Shown one piece after another: positions 34,540 through 36,535 of a DNA stretch of 36,535 nucleotides. Numbering within the stretch: the first letter of the stretch is position 1; the number at the start of each line of letters is the position of its first letter. The DNA lies in NCBI GenBank assembly GCA_036796255.1, contig DAIRDH010000033.1, forward strand, positions 1 to 36,535, given 5' to 3'. The notes under the pieces were generated by a model. The model had not been told where the DNA came from. It saw only the letters and a list, made by a program, of their open reading frames with translations, and did not search any database. The position numbers and the translations under genes were made by a program. Source of the DNA: T3Sed10-241 sp036796255 (GTDB lineage Bacteria > Bacteroidota > Bacteroidia > Flavobacteriales_D > Cryomorphaceae).

Positions 34540-35532
34540 TTACGCAAAAGCGTAATCCGCAAAATTTTCCCTGATTTCTGACAGGATGTTTTTGACTGCC
34601 TCAGGATCGTCTTCGGTTACCAGCTTGATGCGGTAGTCCTTAAAACCTTGTATGCCTTTAAAATAGCTGGCATAGTGTCGGCGCATTTCGAGCACACCGA
34701 GTTTGTGCCCTTTCCATTGCAGGCCCATTTCGAGGTGCTGACGCGCGGCCTCTACACGCTGGGCCAGGGTAGGGGGTGGGAGGTGCTCGCCGGTCTTCAT
34801 GAAGTGCTTGATTTCATTGAAAATCCATGGATAGCCTATGCTCGCCCTGCCTATCATGATGCCGTCTACGCCGTATTTGTCGCGGTATTCAACCGCCTTT
34901 TCGGGCTGGTCTATGTCGCCATTGCCAAAAACGGGGATGTGCATGCGGGGGTTGTTCTTCACCGCTGCAATCAGGGTCCAGTCGGCCTCGCCTTTGTACA
35001 TCTGCTGCCGGGTGCGTCCGTGTATGCTGATGGCTTTGATGCCCACGTCTTGGAGGCGCTCGGCCACATCTACAATGTATTTGGTGGATTCACTCCATCC
35101 CAACCGCGTTTTTACAGTCACTGGCAGTGAGGTACTCTTCACAACGGCATCTGTAAGTTGCACCATTCTTGGCACGTCTTGCAGTATGCCTGCCCCCGCC
35201 ATTTTACAAGCCACCTTGTGCACCGGGCAGCCGTAATTGATGTCGAGAATGTCGGGTCCGGCGGCTTCCACAATTTCTGCGGAGCGCATCATAGATTCCA
35301 GTTCACTGCCAAAAATCTGGATACCTATGGGCCTTTCGTATTCGAAAATATCCAATTTTTGGATGCTTTTTGCGGCATCTCTGATCAAGCCCTCCGATGA
35401 GATAAACTCCGTGTACATCATGTCGGCGCCGTGCTTTTTGCAAAGCGCGCGAAATGGCGGATCGCTCACATCCTCCATGGGTGCGAGCAGGAGTGGGAAC
35501 TCGCCGAGGTTTATATTGTCTATCTTTACCAT
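34540..35532 (-). CDS. dusB: tRNA-dihydrouridine synthase (Dus family)
   Basis: A flavin enzyme that reduces uridines in the tRNA D-loop. The 330 residues form the TIM-barrel plus helical tRNA-binding domain of the family. The start LLLAPMEDVSDPPFR binds FMN, the catalytic cysteine is C102 in DINYGCPVHKV, and KTRLGW and SIHGRTRQQMYKG follow. The DusB assignment within the family is by overall likeness and is less certain than the family call. It has a very good promoter and shares a terminator with the convergent yqeY-like gene. Confidence 0.92.
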   Translation of the reverse strand: MVKIDNINLGEFPLLLAPMEDVSDPPFRALCKKHGADMMYTEFISSEGLIRDAAKSIQKLDIFEYERPIGIQIFGSELESMMRSAEIVEAAGPDILDINYGCPVHKVACKMAGAGILQDVPRMVQLTDAVVKSTSLPVTVKTRLGWSESTKYIVDVAERLQDVGIKAISIHGRTRQQMYKGEADWTLIAAVKNNPRMHIPVFGNGDIDQPEKAVEYRDKYGVDGIMIGRASIGYPWIFNEIKHFMKTGEHLPPPTLAQRVEAARQHLEMGLQWKGHKLGVLEMRRHYASYFKGIQGFKDYRIKLVTEDDPEAVKNILSEIRENFADYAFA

Positions 35533-35545
35533 CTTTATTTGGGTG

Positions 35546-35577
35546 CAAATTTACTAAATCTAAGTGCATGCGTTCAA
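35546..35577 (-). promoter_or_regulatory. Predicted promoter for the dus gene
   Basis: On the minus strand, TTG (35575-35577) is followed after 21 bases by TAAATTTG (35546-35553), a full match to the flavobacterial pattern, 13 bases before the ATG. It overlaps the first codons of the divergent CPBP gene. Confidence 0.65.
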
Positions 35578-36500
35578 GGCCATTTGCTTCGGCTGATCCA
35601 TTTCTCAAACTCATTCTCTTATTTCTATTGTCATTCAGCTGCCTGGGCGTATTTATGCTCATGGCGCAGGGACTTACTTCGGTGATATGGGGAGTCAGTT
35701 TCTTTGACAATCCAGAGGCGCTTAAGGATTATGAGCAGCCCTACGCCATTTACGTCAACTGGATTTTATTGCTATTCCAGCATCTGGGTCTTTTCATTGT
35801 TCCCGCGCTGCTTTTTGCGGTTTTGGTGCATCCAGAGCCCCGGTTGGTGCTCGGCTTAAGACCGATTTCCCCAAAAATTTATTTTGCCGGAGCGGCCATT
35901 ATGATCGCAGCCATGCCCCTGGTCAATGCCCTTGCATGGGTCAATGAACTGATGGCGCTACCCTCCTGGTTGAGCGGACTCGAAATGGCCTTGAAAGAAA
36001 TGGAAGACCAAGCCCAGGCGCTCACCACCATGCTTGCCGGCCAAACGGATTGGCGCTTCCTGCTGATCAATTTGGTAGTCATGGCAGTAGTGCCGGCCAT
36101 AGGGGAGGAAATGATATTTCGCGGCCTTATTTTGCGCATTGTGGAGACCTGGAGCGGAAAAGTGCACACGGCGGTTTGGGTCTCGGCCATTTTTTTCAGT
36201 GGCATGCACCTGCAGTTTTACGGATTCCTGCCGCGACTGGTCTTGGGCGCTTTGTTGGGCTACCTTTTCGTGTGGTCGCGCTCGCTTTGGGTGCCGATTA
36301 TTGCCCATTTCACCAACAATGCGGTGGCTTTGATCCTGATGTTTTTCATCGCGCGCGGCGACATTTCAGCTGAGATGGATGGTTTTAGCCCTGTGATGCA
36401 GGATTGGATATTGCTCGGCGTATCACTGGTCGTCGTAGCTGTGATTGCCGTCTTCATTAAGAAAACGGGGAAGCATAAACCCACCCTCAAAGAGGTATAG
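35568..36500 (+). CDS. CPBP family intramembrane metalloprotease
   Basis: A multi-pass membrane protein of 310 residues, taking the ATG at 35568; the frame opens earlier (35454), but that part lies antisense to dus and is not protease-like. Hydrophobic helices occur at about 11-33, 62-88, 103-125, 163-178 and onward. The CPBP (Abi/CAAX protease) motifs are EEMIFRG (Glu180, Glu181, Arg185), FSGMHLQ (His214) and HFTNN (His247, Asn251), the predicted catalytic and metal-binding residues. Such proteins process prenylated or other membrane peptides, or act in bacteriocin self-protection; the substrate here is unknown. Confidence 0.9.
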   Translation: MRSRPFASADPFLKLILLFLLSFSCLGVFMLMAQGLTSVIWGVSFFDNPEALKDYEQPYAIYVNWILLLFQHLGLFIVPALLFAVLVHPEPRLVLGLRPISPKIYFAGAAIMIAAMPLVNALAWVNELMALPSWLSGLEMALKEMEDQAQALTTMLAGQTDWRFLLINLVVMAVVPAIGEEMIFRGLILRIVETWSGKVHTAVWVSAIFFSGMHLQFYGFLPRLVLGALLGYLFVWSRSLWVPIIAHFTNNAVALILMFFIARGDISAEMDGFSPVMQDWILLGVSLVVVAVIAVFIKKTGKHKPTLKEV

Positions 36501-36535
36501 AAAAGTTTAATTCCCCGGGATCATGCCTGTATGAA

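Noticed and set aside
1..36535. tRNA, rRNA, CRISPR arrays, insertion sequences or prophage genes
   Set aside because: Looked for by eye (T-loop like motifs, regular spaced repeats, transposase motifs, terminal repeats) and found none; a covariance-model scan was not possible here.

Overview
The window looks like a chromosomal segment from a Bacteroidota bacterium, most likely from the Flavobacteriales or a near relative. Evidence for this is the gliding/type IX secretion genes gldB and gldC next to nadE, several promoter octamers of the TAnnTTTG type used by the Bacteroidota housekeeping sigma factor, an FtsI with a PASTA domain, an FtsZ with a long charged tail, and a KorAB 2-oxoacid:ferredoxin oxidoreductase. 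No tRNA, rRNA, CRISPR array or insertion sequence was recognised. The segment is gene-dense and mostly housekeeping.

Layout. 1-2442 (+): trmB, an alkyltransferase-like protein, an Mrp/ApbC ATPase and a NifU C-domain protein. 2524-5420 (+): korA-korB, closed by a bidirectional terminator. 5622-9001 (-): a secreted protein of unknown function, nadE and an outer-membrane beta-barrel gene. 9046-10430 (+): gldB-gldC, divergent from the barrel gene with overlapping promoters. 10431-10754: 324 bases without a confident gene. 10755-13480 (-): a translationally coupled pair of membrane-anchored TPR proteins, one with a cytoplasmic AraC-type DNA-binding domain and one without. 13574-14934 (-): a small secreted DUF4168-like protein coupled to an FkbM-type methyltransferase. 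15016-17260 (-): alpha/beta hydrolase, engB and a short-chain dehydrogenase. 17549-34479 (+): the division and cell-wall (dcw) cluster mraZ-rsmH-ftsL-ftsI-murE-mraY-murD-X-Y-ftsW-murG-murC-ftsQ-ftsA-ftsZ, then a yqeY-like gene and a bidirectional terminator. 34540-35532 (-): a tRNA-dihydrouridine synthase. 35568-36500 (+): a CPBP-family membrane protease.

The dcw genes supply lipid II precursor synthesis (MurE, MurD, MurC, MraY, MurG) and the septal machine (FtsL, FtsI, FtsW, FtsQ, FtsA, FtsZ). They overlap or nearly touch, which suggests one long transcript from the mraZ promoter. That promoter carries four GTGG-type boxes at an exact 10-bp period, the expected MraZ operator.

The most unusual content is X and Y (25521-26575). 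These are two small tandem genes between murD and ftsW, and each encodes only a MurD-type C-terminal domain, without the UDP-substrate and ATPase domains. In MurD, X and Y alike, the conserved ND motif and the conserved SP motif are exactly 95 residues apart. X and Y have both lost the residues that hold D-glutamate in MurD. They look like degenerate, repurposed ligase domains embedded in the division operon.
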